From NCBI GenBank assembly GCA_017996515.1, contig JAGOGU010000056.1, positions 1-8,162 of the forward strand: 8,162 nucleotides of DNA, in the 5' to 3' direction. The notes below the pieces were generated by a model. It searched no databases. It had not been told where the DNA came from and saw only the letters and a list, made by a program, of their open reading frames with translations. This document shows, piece by piece, positions 1 to 7,381 of this stretch; the first letter of the stretch is position 1, and the number at the start of each line of letters is the position of its first letter. The position numbers were made by a program, and so were the translations under genes. The stretch is from Allobrachymonas sp. (GTDB lineage: Bacteria; Pseudomonadota; Gammaproteobacteria; Burkholderiales; Burkholderiaceae_C).

Positions 1-1
1 C

Positions 2-2068
2 GCTTTGGGTTTCTACCAATCTGCCGCCTGGGCAGATCCGACAGAAGTAACTGATATTGAAGAGTTACCCGCAACCACTGTGACGGCTACTCGCGCCCAG
101 ATGGAGCAGCTCCAGACGCCCGCGTCTGTTGCTATCGTCAGCGGGCAGGAGTTGCAGCAACGCGGCGGCATGAAGGCTGATTTATCCGAAGCCCTGCAAG
201 GCATTGCGGGCTTGAGCGCCAGCAACCGCCACAACTATGCGCAAGAGGTACAGCTTTCTTCGCGCGGCTCGCGCTCGGGCGTGCGCGGCATACGCCTGTA
301 TGTGGATGGTATTCCTGCCACCATGCCCGACGGCCAAGGTGTAACCACCCATATCGACCTGAATTCCGTTGGCCGCATTGAAGTGCTCAAGGGGCCATTT
401 TCTTCGCTGTATGGCAATTCATCGGCCGGAGCCGTTTTGGTGCAAACCGAAAACGGCAGCAACCCGTCTGTGCTTGAGACATCGGTGCAAGGCGGCAGCG
501 GCGGTTCATGGCACTATGGCATCAAGGCGACAGGTGGTGGCGACGGGCAGTATGTGCCCGCCTATGTGATCAGCGCCAATCGCTTCACTACCCAAGGCTT
601 TCGCGATCACAGCGCCGCCCGCAAAAATCTGGCCAACATCAAGCTGGGCTGGAAAGCGAAAAACGGGGCTGACATGGGGCTGGTGTTCAACCACAGCGAC
701 ATTCAGGCGCAAGACCCGGGCGGCCTCACGCGCGAGCAGTGGCAGCAGAACCGCAACCAGGTACACGACAACATCAGCCAGTACAACGCCCGCAAAGACG
801 TTCGCCAAAGCCAGCTTGGCCTCAGCTACCAGCAAAACATCGGCGACAACAGTCGCCTGCATGTGTCTGCCTATGCAGGCGAGCGCAGGCTGAAGCAGTA
901 TCTCCCCGTCCCGAGCACGGCGCAAACTCGCCCCGGGCACGCCGGAGGCGTCATCGAATTCAACCGCCACTATGCTGGTGCTGACGTACGCTGGCATTAC
1001 CAAGTGACGCCTACGTTCAGCACCATCGCCGGCATCAGCTTTGACTATATGCAAGACAAGCGCCGAGGCTATGAAAACTTTTTGGGCAGAGCCACAAATC
1101 CCAGCGTTACAGGCGTGCAAGGCGCATTGCGGCGCAATGAAACCAACACCCTTTACAACATCGATCCTTATGTGCAGGCGCAATGGCAGTTTGCCCCCAA
1201 CTGGATGTTGGACGGAGGGCTGCGCTACAGCAGTGTCACCTTTAAATCGAAAGACCGCTACATTACCGCCACCAATGGTGACGACAGCGGCCGCAAACGT
1301 TACGGCAAGCTGCTGCCCACATTGGGCTTGAGCTGGCAAGGCTTACCCAACACCAGCCTGTATGCCGCGTACAGCCGCAGTTTTGAAACGGGCACTTTTC
1401 TGGAAATGTCGTACCGACCCGACCAGCAACCCGGCCTCAATTTCGACCTGCAACCTCTGACTGGTCACAACTACGAAATCGGCGCCAAAACCCAATTAGG
1501 CGATGGCCTGCTGACTACCGCCCTGTTCCACAGCAACACCCGCAATGACATCGTATCCGCAGGCACTTTTGATGGCCGCGCTACCTACCGCAATGCAGGC
1601 CGCACCCGCAGGCAGGGGCTGGAACTGGGCTGGAAAGGCAAGGTGTATAAGCACCTACACTTGACCGCCGCCTACACGCTGGTGGATGCCCAGTTCACCG
1701 AAAACGCTGCCGGCAACATCCGTGCAGGCAGCAAAATCCCGGGCATTGCCCAACACAACGCCTATGCCGCGCTGGGCTGGCACAGCCCGCAAGGCTGGCG
1801 CATCGGCGCCGATGTGCGCCATAGCAGCAAGGTGCACGTCAACAACGCCAACAGCGAAGCCGCACCCGCTTATACCGTGGCGGGGAGCTACGCGGGCTAC
1901 CGCTGGCAAAAAGGCGCATGGCAAATCGACGCCAACGCCCGCATCGACAATTTGTTCAACCGTGACTATGCGGGCAGCGTCATCGTGAACGACGCCAACG
2001 GCCGCTACCACGAACCTTCCCCCAAACGCCATTACAGTGTGGGGGTGAATGTGGCATATCGGTTTTGA
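2..2068 (+). CDS. pqqU: TonB-dependent outer-membrane receptor, YncD/PqqU-like (5' end cut by window)
   Basis: This gene encodes an outer-membrane beta-barrel transporter energised by TonB-ExbB-ExbD. The frame is open to the left edge. The first codons (ALGFYQSAAWA, then D) look like the end of a signal peptide cleaved after nt 34, so the true start lies outside the window and a TTG at 5 is not the start. A TonB-box-like TTVTA is at about 74-88. The plug domain follows, with LYVDGIPATMPDGQG near nt 296-340 and EVLKGPFSSLYGN soon after. The barrel ends in the usual terminal aromatic residue (AYRF). From memory, many stretches match E. coli YncD nearly word for word, including RHYAG, NGDDSG, the IDNLFNRDYAGSVIVND segment and GRYHEPSP. 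YncD has been identified as the PQQ importer PqqU, so PQQ uptake is the best inference. Family membership is firm; substrate is inferred from similarity. No frameshift is seen. The next gene follows after 20 nt. Confidence 0.93.
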   Translation, partial: ALGFYQSAAWADPTEVTDIEELPATTVTATRAQMEQLQTPASVAIVSGQELQQRGGMKADLSEALQGIAGLSASNRHNYAQEVQLSSRGSRSGVRGIRLYVDGIPATMPDGQGVTTHIDLNSVGRIEVLKGPFSSLYGNSSAGAVLVQTENGSNPSVLETSVQGGSGGSWHYGIKATGGGDGQYVPAYVISANRFTTQGFRDHSAARKNLANIKLGWKAKNGADMGLVFNHSDIQAQDPGGLTREQWQQNRNQVHDNISQYNARKDVRQSQLGLSYQQNIGDNSRLHVSAYAGERRLKQYLPVPSTAQTRPGHAGGVIEFNRHYAGADVRWHYQVTPTFSTIAGISFDYMQDKRRGYENFLGRATNPSVTGVQGALRRNETNTLYNIDPYVQAQWQFAPNWMLDGGLRYSSVTFKSKDRYITATNGDDSGRKRYGKLLPTLGLSWQGLPNTSLYAAYSRSFETGTFLEMSYRPDQQPGLNFDLQPLTGHNYEIGAKTQLGDGLLTTALFHSNTRNDIVSAGTFDGRATYRNAGRTRRQGLELGWKGKVYKHLHLTAAYTLVDAQFTENAAGNIRAGSKIPGIAQHNAYAALGWHSPQGWRIGADVRHSSKVHVNNANSEAAPAYTVAGSYAGYRWQKGAWQIDANARIDNLFNRDYAGSVIVNDANGRYHEPSPKRHYSVGVNVAYRF

Positions 2069-2088
2069 GTGTGTGTAAAGGAGCAGGC

Positions 2089-3195
2089 ATGGCTGAATGG
2101 CAAGACGATTACCTGACGCACTGCGCCGCAGAGTGGACAGAGATTCGGAATAGCAGCCAGCACAAGGGCGCATACGAGCGCGTGCGCGCGCTTGTTGAGG
2201 CCATGTCGTCGCCTCTTTCTTCTGCCAGACCAGACTATGCCATGTGGCTGGATGCCTGCTTGCCAACCGGCGACATGCAGCAGCTCAACAACCTTATCTA
2301 CCAGCACACGCGCATCCAGTTGATGCCCGGCACTTCGGGCGGATACGACCATTGCTTCCATGCCTTTCGCGCGCTCAACGCCTTGGCCTGTGGCGACTGG
2401 GACGCGGCAGAACGCATCCTGCGTCCCTGCGAAGTCGTTTGGGCGCGCGATGCGGCGGGAGTCGAGAAAAAAGCGGGCATTTCACTCACCGGGCACCGCG
2501 CAAGTGAATTTGCCATTCCACAACCCGATGAAGCAGGCTTGGTCTCCGTCGTTTTTCATGACGACTATTGCTTGCTGCCACCCCAGGTCAGAAAGGCCCA
2601 AAACGGTTATGCGTTTCTCGTCGTGCTGTCCAATCTGCTTGCTGCGTTGTGGCTGAAAGACGATGCCTTGTTGCCGCATGCGCTGGCGGCGGCGCAAAAA
2701 TTCATGCAGTCCAAAAAGCCTGCCAATGAACGGGCAGTCATTGCTTTTTTGTGGCATGTGCACGCGGGCGACACACAGGTGGCCAGCGAGCAATTGCAAA
2801 AATTCTGCGAAGGGTACGGGCGTACCGACATCAGCCCCGCAGAAAAACGCCTGTGCGTGCCTGCGCACGGGTTGTACAGTCTGGCCGAAATGCTGCTGCC
2901 CAGTGAACAGTTTGCACGCATTCAAATGCCCGCATATAAAAACTTCAACCGCGATTTTGCCGAATGGCGCATCGCCAATAAACGCCCGCAGGCGGTGTTG
3001 TTTGTGGCGCACCCAGTGCACTTAGATATTTTTAATCGCATCTATCTGGCACCAGCGCCCCGCAGCATGGTTTCGCAGTGCTATCTGTACAGCGACAATC
3101 CCTATTTACAGCACGCCAAAAAAGAATGGACGCAGGACGAAGAAATCATGCTCAGGGAGTTTGTCAAAGGCATTCCGAACATCAACAGTCTGTGA
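2089..3195 (+). CDS. Hypothetical protein of 368 residues, probably alpha-helical, downstream of the PqqU-like receptor
   Basis: I do not recognise the family. The start is ATG 2089 because AAGGAG at 2078-2083 lies 5 nt upstream; a TTG at 2065 would overlap the receptor stop and has no such site. No signal peptide and no convincing membrane span are visible, so a cytosolic location is likely. The sequence reads as mostly helical, with segments such as FHAFRALNALACGDWDAAERIL and AIAFLWHVHAGD-type stretches that recall TPR-like or immunity-protein helical repeats. Notable conserved-looking pieces are GYDHCFHAF near residue 85, VVFHDDYCLLP near residue 165 and MPAYKNFNRDFAEWR near residue 285. 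It lies 20 nt after the receptor stop, so it is probably co-transcribed with it. A helical immunity protein (for example Imm49-like) is one unproven possibility, but no toxin gene is nearby. Beyond its TGA the frame stays open for 59 more codons (separate entry). Confidence 0.85.
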   Translation: MAEWQDDYLTHCAAEWTEIRNSSQHKGAYERVRALVEAMSSPLSSARPDYAMWLDACLPTGDMQQLNNLIYQHTRIQLMPGTSGGYDHCFHAFRALNALACGDWDAAERILRPCEVVWARDAAGVEKKAGISLTGHRASEFAIPQPDEAGLVSVVFHDDYCLLPPQVRKAQNGYAFLVVLSNLLAALWLKDDALLPHALAAAQKFMQSKKPANERAVIAFLWHVHAGDTQVASEQLQKFCEGYGRTDISPAEKRLCVPAHGLYSLAEMLLPSEQFARIQMPAYKNFNRDFAEWRIANKRPQAVLFVAHPVHLDIFNRIYLAPAPRSMVSQCYLYSDNPYLQHAKKEWTQDEEIMLREFVKGIPNINSL

Positions 3196-3375
3196 GCAAC
3201 CGCATTTGAACGGCCCATAAAATCGGCGCATGAAGCTGAACGCACCTTGCGCCGCCATATCGAGCGGTTGAAGCACAAACGCAAAAACGACTACGACGCC
3301 GTTTACGTAGAGACTGGCCAATCCACGCAGCCGCTACACCGCCATGTCATCACACCCTGCCTGTGCTCGTGCTAG
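3196..3375 (+). other. Open, coding-like in-frame extension after the stop of the 368-residue gene (possible gene remnant)
   Basis: Directly after the TGA at 3193-3195 the same frame runs 59 codons to a TAG at 3373-3375. The translation begins ATAFERPIKSAHEAERTLRR and continues with a charged helical stretch and NDYDAVYVETGQS before turning Cys-rich at its end. Codon choice in the first two thirds (many CGC, GAC, GCC, AAA) resembles the flanking genes. It has no start codon or ribosome binding site of its own. It may be the former C-terminus of gene 2 cut off by a nonsense change, a fragment of another gene, or chance. I do not recognise the peptide. Confidence 0.25.
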
Positions 3376-3465
3376 GGCAAACGGAAAATTTAGAGTGATT
3401 CAGATTTTTCGTGCCAAGTATGCAGATGCAAGGCAAAAAGCACAGCAAGTTGGGGTACCTTGGGA

Positions 3466-3506
3466 GCATTTTTAACGCCGTAGATGCGTTTTTAGCGCAA
3501 AAAGAT
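3466..3506 (+). repeat. Two-copy tandem repeat with 20/21-bp units in an intergenic palindrome-like element
   Basis: Unit 1 (3466-3485) begins GCATTTTTAACGC and unit 2 (3486-3506) begins GCGTTTTTAGCGC. These 13-mers agree at 11 positions, and both units end in GAT. The arms can also fold back, since GCATTTTTAACGC (3466-3478) is partly complementary to GCGCAAAAAGATGC (3495-3508). Around them, TTTTTCGTGC at 3405-3414 and GCGCAAAAA at 3495-3503 form imperfect inverted ends, which suggests a roughly 100-bp intergenic element at 3405-3510. This is the look of a REP or MITE-like dispersed repeat, but only one copy lies in the window, so that class is a guess. The rest of the gene-free stretch, 3511-3665, shows nothing I can support. 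Confidence 0.45.
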
Positions 3507-3665
3507 GCCAATATATGAACTGGCAGCTTACCCTAAAATGTGCGGCAACCCGCGCAAGTTGTACGGCAATAGCAAAGCAGCCAAGACATACGCAGAACGA
3601 AAAGCGCAAGCAAGAACCACATGCTGTAATGCTGTGCGCTGGTGGCGCGGGCATCCAGGTTTAAA

Positions 3666-3684
3666 CGAAGACTCCGAATCTTCG
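3666..3684 (-). terminator. Putative intrinsic terminator of the feo operon
   Basis: Read on the minus strand, CGAAGATTCGGAGTCTTCG can form an 8-bp stem (one G-U pair) with a CGG loop. It begins 5 nt after the stop of the small Cys-rich feo gene and is followed by TTTAAACC. The position is right and the stem is sound, but the T-run is only three bases, so termination may be weak. On the plus strand no T-run follows, so it would not serve the convergent gene at 2089-3195. Confidence 0.5.
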
Positions 3685-3689
3685 CAGCT

Positions 3690-3830
3690 TCAGTGGCATC
3701 GCCTGCTCCCATTGCAGCGATTGCATCCGTTGCAGGCGATGTTGGTGTTTTTGGGCTTGAAAACCAGTTTTTTCAGCATATACGCCACGGATGCAGCCAC
3801 AATTATTCCCACAACAATATATTGCTCCAT
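3690..3830 (-). CDS. FeoB-associated Cys-rich membrane protein, 46 residues
   Basis: This small gene starts at ATG 3830-3828, sharing one base with the feoB stop (TAATG), which suggests translational coupling. The product starts MEQYIVVGIIVAASVAYML, a single membrane span at about residues 4-19. It is followed by a basic stretch (KKLVFKPK) and a Cys-rich tail with Cys at 33, 36, 39 and 45 (CxxCxxC plus one). This layout of one N-terminal span, basic linker and short Cys cluster, directly behind feoB, is that of the FeoB-associated Cys-rich membrane protein family (PF12669). Its role is unproven; handling of Fe(II) or support of FeoB assembly at the inner membrane is inferred from context. It is not FeoC, which is a winged-helix protein. 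A 114-codon plus-strand frame over the same DNA is a shadow. Confidence 0.82.
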   Translation of the reverse strand: MEQYIVVGIIVAASVAYMLKKLVFKPKNTNIACNGCNRCNGSRRCH

Positions 3831-5710
3831 TACAGAATCCTTGAGGTGATCTGGTAAACCGCAAATGCGAATAGATACGCCAATCCAAAAAGATACAAGG
3901 TGATCATCACGGTTTGGCGAGTGGATTTGGTTTCGCGCTTAATGACTGCCAGTGTTGCCATGCACATGGGCGCATAGATGTACCATGCGAGGAAGGCGAA
4001 TGCCGTGGGCAGACCCCAGTTGTTTCTGACGATGGGCACCAAAGTGGTTTGCAGCATCTCTTCTGAATCGGCGCCCACGGCATACACCGTGCCCAATGCG
4101 GCGACCACTACTTCACGGGCGGCAAGACCAGGAATCAGGGCGATGCACATTTGCCAGGTAAAGCCAAGTGGGGCGAATATCGGCTCAATGAAGTGACCAA
4201 TGGTGCCCGCAAAACTGTAGTCGATGGCCGCCCCCGTTGCCCCATCCGGCGGCGAAGGAAAGCGCACCAAAGCCCACAGAATCACGCTTAGGGCGAAAAT
4301 GATGGTTCCGGCACGTTTTAAAAATGCCTGCACGCGTTCCCATAGGCTGATGATGATGTGCTTGAAGTTGGGCATGCGAAAAGTGGGCAACTCCATGAGC
4401 AAGGGAAACTGCTTGGCGCCTCCTTGGCGGCGCGCTTTGCGCTTCAGTATGTAGGCTGTCAAAGCGGCAGACACAATGCTGATAACGTACAAACCGAACA
4501 AAGTCAGCCCTTGCAGATTGAACACGCCCCATACGGTTTGTGCGGGAATGACCGCGGCAATAATCAATGCATAAATCGGCAGACGCGCAGAGCAGGTCAG
4601 CATGGGGGCGATCATGATAGTGACCAGCCTTTCGCGCGGGTCATGTATGGTGCGAGCCGACATGACTGCAGGAACGGCGCAGGCAAAACTGGAAAGCAGG
4701 GGAATAAATGCCCGACCGGATAATCCGGTGGTGGAGAGCAGGTTGTCGAGAAGAAACGCCGCACGCGGGAGATAGCCAGAGTCCTCAAGCAGCAGGATAA
4801 AAGCAAGCAGGATGGCGATCTGCGGCAGAAACACCAAGACACTGCCAATGCCCGCAATCACACCGTTGACTAACAAATCTTGCAGGATGCCTTCTGGCAG
4901 AACGGCAGTTACCCATTCGCCCAGCATGCCAAATCCGGCCTCAATGCCCTCCATGAGTGGTGCCGACCACGAGTAAACGGCTTGAAAAACCAACAACAAA
5001 ATCATCAGCAGAATGGCAAAGCCCCATACCGGATGGAGGACTGCCGCATCCAACCGGCGGTGCCACTGCGGCAGCACCATTTCAGTATGCACGACCTGCC
5101 TCAGAATATTTTCTACCTGCGCATACAACTCGCTGCTATCCAGCTGATCCAATAGCTGCTCGGCTTGTGCCGTGTTTACCGGCTTCTCCGGTCCAGGTGG
5201 CAATTGGACGATTTCCTTGCATAAGGCGCGAATGCTGTCTTTATGCACCGCCACCGTTTCCAAAACGGGTACACCCAGCAGTTGGCTCAATTTTTCAACA
5301 TGGATTTGCAGGCCGCGCGCGCGGGCAACATCGCTTAAGTTGAGTGCGACTACCATGGGCAGCCCCAGCATTTTCAGTTCGAGCACCATACGCAGGGTCA
5401 TGCGTAGGTTGGTGGCATCGGCTACGGCAATCATCGCATCAGGCTGCCGCTCGAGTTTGCCGAGTAACATATCGCGTGTTACCGCTTCGTCAGGGCTGGT
5501 AGTGCGCAAGCTGTATGTTCCGGGCAAATCAATGATGCGGATGGAAGCATCTTCCACAAGCACACCCTCGCGCCAGTCTACGGTGACGCCAGGATAGTTG
5601 GCCACTTTGGCATTGGAGCCCGTTAAACCGTTGAACAAAACGGTTTTGCCACAATTGGGAACGCCAAGCAGCGCAAAATGGCTTACTTTTTCCTCATTGC
5701 TTGTTTTCAT
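3830..5710 (-). CDS. feoB: Ferrous iron transporter FeoB
   Basis: FeoB is the inner-membrane Fe(II) permease with an N-terminal G-protein domain. Counting from ATG 5710 (626 residues), the P-loop GVPNCGKT is at 16-23, the switch-I GVTV at 41-44, DLPG at 61-64 and NLSD (the G4 position) at 124-127. A helical linker domain follows. The membrane part carries two gate-like repeats, with the FeoB-typical SGRAFIPLLSSFACAVPAVM and MLTCSARLPIYAL motifs near the middle and AAREVVVAALGTVYAVG towards the end, each with a conserved Cys or charged residue. At about 630 residues it belongs to the shorter FeoB forms (E. coli has about 770) and lacks a long C-terminal tail. The start is uncertain: GTG 5728 is also in frame, and neither has a clear ribosome binding site; ATG fits the usual distance to the P-loop. 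feoA lies upstream and the Cys-rich small gene overlaps its stop. Confidence 0.97.
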   Translation of the reverse strand: MKTSNEEKVSHFALLGVPNCGKTVLFNGLTGSNAKVANYPGVTVDWREGVLVEDASIRIIDLPGTYSLRTTSPDEAVTRDMLLGKLERQPDAMIAVADATNLRMTLRMVLELKMLGLPMVVALNLSDVARARGLQIHVEKLSQLLGVPVLETVAVHKDSIRALCKEIVQLPPGPEKPVNTAQAEQLLDQLDSSELYAQVENILRQVVHTEMVLPQWHRRLDAAVLHPVWGFAILLMILLLVFQAVYSWSAPLMEGIEAGFGMLGEWVTAVLPEGILQDLLVNGVIAGIGSVLVFLPQIAILLAFILLLEDSGYLPRAAFLLDNLLSTTGLSGRAFIPLLSSFACAVPAVMSARTIHDPRERLVTIMIAPMLTCSARLPIYALIIAAVIPAQTVWGVFNLQGLTLFGLYVISIVSAALTAYILKRKARRQGGAKQFPLLMELPTFRMPNFKHIIISLWERVQAFLKRAGTIIFALSVILWALVRFPSPPDGATGAAIDYSFAGTIGHFIEPIFAPLGFTWQMCIALIPGLAAREVVVAALGTVYAVGADSEEMLQTTLVPIVRNNWGLPTAFAFLAWYIYAPMCMATLAVIKRETKSTRQTVMITLYLFGLAYLFAFAVYQITSRIL

Positions 5711-5748
5711 GGGTGCACGCGATAGCACAAGGTGTTTGAACCAATGGA

Positions 5749-6033
5749 TTATTTGTTTTCAACATTTTCCGTCGCTGAGCGGCACATGATCTTTGATGCC
5801 TCGGAAGCCCTCAAGGCGAAATGCGACTGATTGCCCAAGCGCACGGCAAACGGCCCTTTGCCGAACGCGCCTACAGCCATCACCGTCAACGACATCCCTT
5901 TGGAAAACCCCAAGTCGGATAACCGCCGGGTAACCAGCGGATCCAACTCGCCAAACGCCGGGTGCTGCTGAATGGAATCGATATGAGCATATGCGCCTTT
6001 ACGCAAAGTTGAGAGAGGCGCTACAGACGACAT
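5749..6033 (-). CDS. feoA: Ferrous iron transport protein FeoA
   Basis: FeoA is a small cytosolic SH3-like protein that works with FeoB in Fe(II) uptake. The 94-residue product shows the family pattern: an N-terminal PLSTLRKGAYAHI strand region, then LVTRRLSDLGFSKGMSLTVM in the middle and GPFAVRLGNQSHFALRASEASKI towards the end. The length suits FeoA (about 75-95 residues). The ATG at 6033 has AGG 5 nt upstream (6041-6039) and AGGAAAAG a little further back (6050-6043). The stop is 38 nt before the preferred feoB ATG. A Fur box about 80 nt upstream suggests iron-dependent repression of the operon. Confidence 0.93.
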   Translation of the reverse strand: MSSVAPLSTLRKGAYAHIDSIQQHPAFGELDPLVTRRLSDLGFSKGMSLTVMAVGAFGKGPFAVRLGNQSHFALRASEASKIMCRSATENVENK

Positions 6034-6111
6034 AAGTACCTACTTTTCCTATAAATGCAAGCCAAAAAAGAAGCAATCCAAGCACACAATCCACGATGCC
6101 TGGATGTTGTT

Positions 6112-6130
6112 GATAGTGATTCTTATTCAC
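6112..6130 (-). promoter_or_regulatory. Fur box upstream of feoA
   Basis: On the minus strand the site reads GTGAATAAGAATCACTATC, matching the classical 19-bp Fur consensus GATAATGATAATCATTATC at 14 of 19 positions. Next to it, GATGATAAT at 6136-6144 (plus strand) gives an extra half-site. It lies 79 nt upstream of the feoA ATG, which fits repression of the feo operon by Fur when iron is plentiful. I could not settle the -35 and -10 hexamers. It could also act on a plus-strand promoter, but the gene on that side is truncated. Confidence 0.75.
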
Positions 6131-6172
6131 TTGCAGATGATAATTCCCTTTTTCCCTCAAAGCAAGAAGTGC

Positions 6173-6194
6173 TGAAAAAATTCGAATTTTTTCA
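6173..6194. promoter_or_regulatory. Perfect 22-bp AT-rich palindrome between feoA and the nhaC remnant
   Basis: The 20-bp core GAAAAAATTCGAATTTTTTC (6174-6193) equals its own reverse complement, and one more T-A pair flanks it. It lies about 42 nt beyond the Fur box and 91 nt before the truncated nhaC frame. It could be an operator for a dimeric regulator, or an AT-rich hairpin with A and T runs on both sides acting as a bidirectional terminator left from the ancestral arrangement. The sequence does not decide between these. Confidence 0.5.
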
Positions 6195-6285
6195 TGGAAA
6201 TTTTGCATCTCCGTTGCGTTTCGGACGACTGGGCAGATTGCCAAGGTGCTATGCGCCACATTTCTTGATTTCTTGAAGTGCCGGC

Positions 6286-7320
6286 ATGCTTGGAGTCGCG
6301 TCTGTGTGCTTGCGGTCAACCTTGCATGCAACGGCTGGCGTGGCGTTTATCGGCATGGCACCAGCGTTCAGCGCCAATCCGGCTATTGTGGCGGGGGCCG
6401 TGGTGTCGGGCGCGCTGTTTGGCGACAAGATGTCGCCGCTGTCTGATACTACGGGCATTGCCGCTTCCATCGTGGGCATTGACCTGTTCGAGCACATCAG
6501 CAACATGATGTACACCTCTGTGCCCGCGTGGCTGTTGAGTGCGGCGTTGTTCTGGCTGCTGACGGGCGATGTGGCCCATGCCGACTTGGGCAATATCACT
6601 GTCATGCAGCAGCAACTGATCCAAAGCGGTCTGGTGCACTGGTATGCCTTGCTGCCTTTTGTGGTGTTGGTGGTGCTGGCTTTGCGCAAGGTCAATGCGA
6701 TTTACACCATGATTGCCACCATCATGGCCGCCCTGATGGTGACGTATCTGCACAGCAGCCCCACGCTGTCGCAATTGGGGGACTGGTTTTTCAGCGGCTA
6801 CAAACCAGCCGGGGGGCTGGATCTGGGCACGGTCGGCAAGCTGGTGTCGCGCGGTGGCATGGAAAACATGTTTTTCAGCCAGACCATCATCATTTTGGCG
6901 CTCAGCCTGGGCGGTTTGTTGGGCGGGCTGGGGGTGCTTTCTGCTTTGCTGGATGGCATCAAGCATTGGCTCATCAACCCCGGCCGCGCTACGTTTGCCG
7001 CCGCCATGACGGCTACCGGCATCAATGTGCTGATTGGCGAACAGTACCTGAGCCTGCTGCTCGCGGGCAATACGTTTCAGCCGCTTTACCAGCGTCTGAA
7101 CCTGCATCCACGCAATTTGTCGCGCACTATCGAAGATGCTGGCACGGTGATTAACCCGCTGGTGCCGTGGGGCGTGTACGGTGTATTTTTGGCAGGCATT
7201 CTGGGCGTGCCCGTGATCGACTACGTCCCTTATGCTTTCTTCTGCTACCTGAGCTTGTTGCTGACGCTGGTGTTTGGCTTTACCGGCATCACCATCAGCA
7301 AGCTGGATGACAAGTCTTGA
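6286..7320 (+). pseudogene. nhaC: Na+/H+ antiporter NhaC family, 5'-truncated
   Basis: The frame encodes 344 hydrophobic residues that match the middle and C-terminal part of NhaC, an inner-membrane Na+/H+ antiporter. Signature stretches are AGAVVSGALFGDKMSPLSDTT (GDKMSPLSDTT at residues 46-56), GIDLFEHISNMM, the FFSQTIIILALSLGG span, TGINVLIGEQYLSLLLAGN and TIEDAGTVINPLVPWG. NhaC proteins usually have about 450-480 residues and carry GDKMSPLSDTT at roughly 160-180, so about 115-130 N-terminal residues (several membrane spans) are missing. Similarity seems to begin around residue 9-15. An in-frame TGA lies at 6274-6276, the ATG has only a weak GAAG 7 nt upstream, and no frame in 6034-6285 resembles the missing part. 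A non-functional 5'-deleted gene is most likely; the remaining frame is intact, so the loss may be recent. An unusual short antiporter is the alternative. Confidence 0.8.
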
Positions 7321-7381
7321 TCAACCCGCAGGGGTAATCGAAGTCGGTAAGATGCGATGAACACATTGCGGTGGATGGGCT

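Noticed and set aside
506..1339. 277-codon minus-strand frame over the receptor gene
   Set aside because: It is antisense to a well-supported TonB-dependent receptor and its Val/Ala/Gly-rich translation resembles no protein; it arises from GC-rich third positions.
3505..3849. 114-codon plus-strand frame
   Set aside because: It overlaps antisense the feo operon end, including the Cys-rich small gene, begins inside the repeat, and has a low-quality translation without a ribosome binding site.
5429..5445. AGGCTGCC resembling part of a Neisseriaceae DNA uptake sequence
   Set aside because: Only the first 8 bases fit; the rest (GCTC instead of TGAA) does not, and the site is inside feoB.
6034..6060. 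TATAGG with TTGCTT 17 bp upstream as the feoA promoter
   Set aside because: Matches are poor and the start point would fall inside or next to the ribosome binding site; a promoter near the Fur box is more plausible.
6316..7107. 263-codon minus-strand frame over the nhaC remnant
   Set aside because: Its Gln/His/Arg-rich translation is the typical shadow of a membrane protein; the plus frame has clear NhaC motifs.
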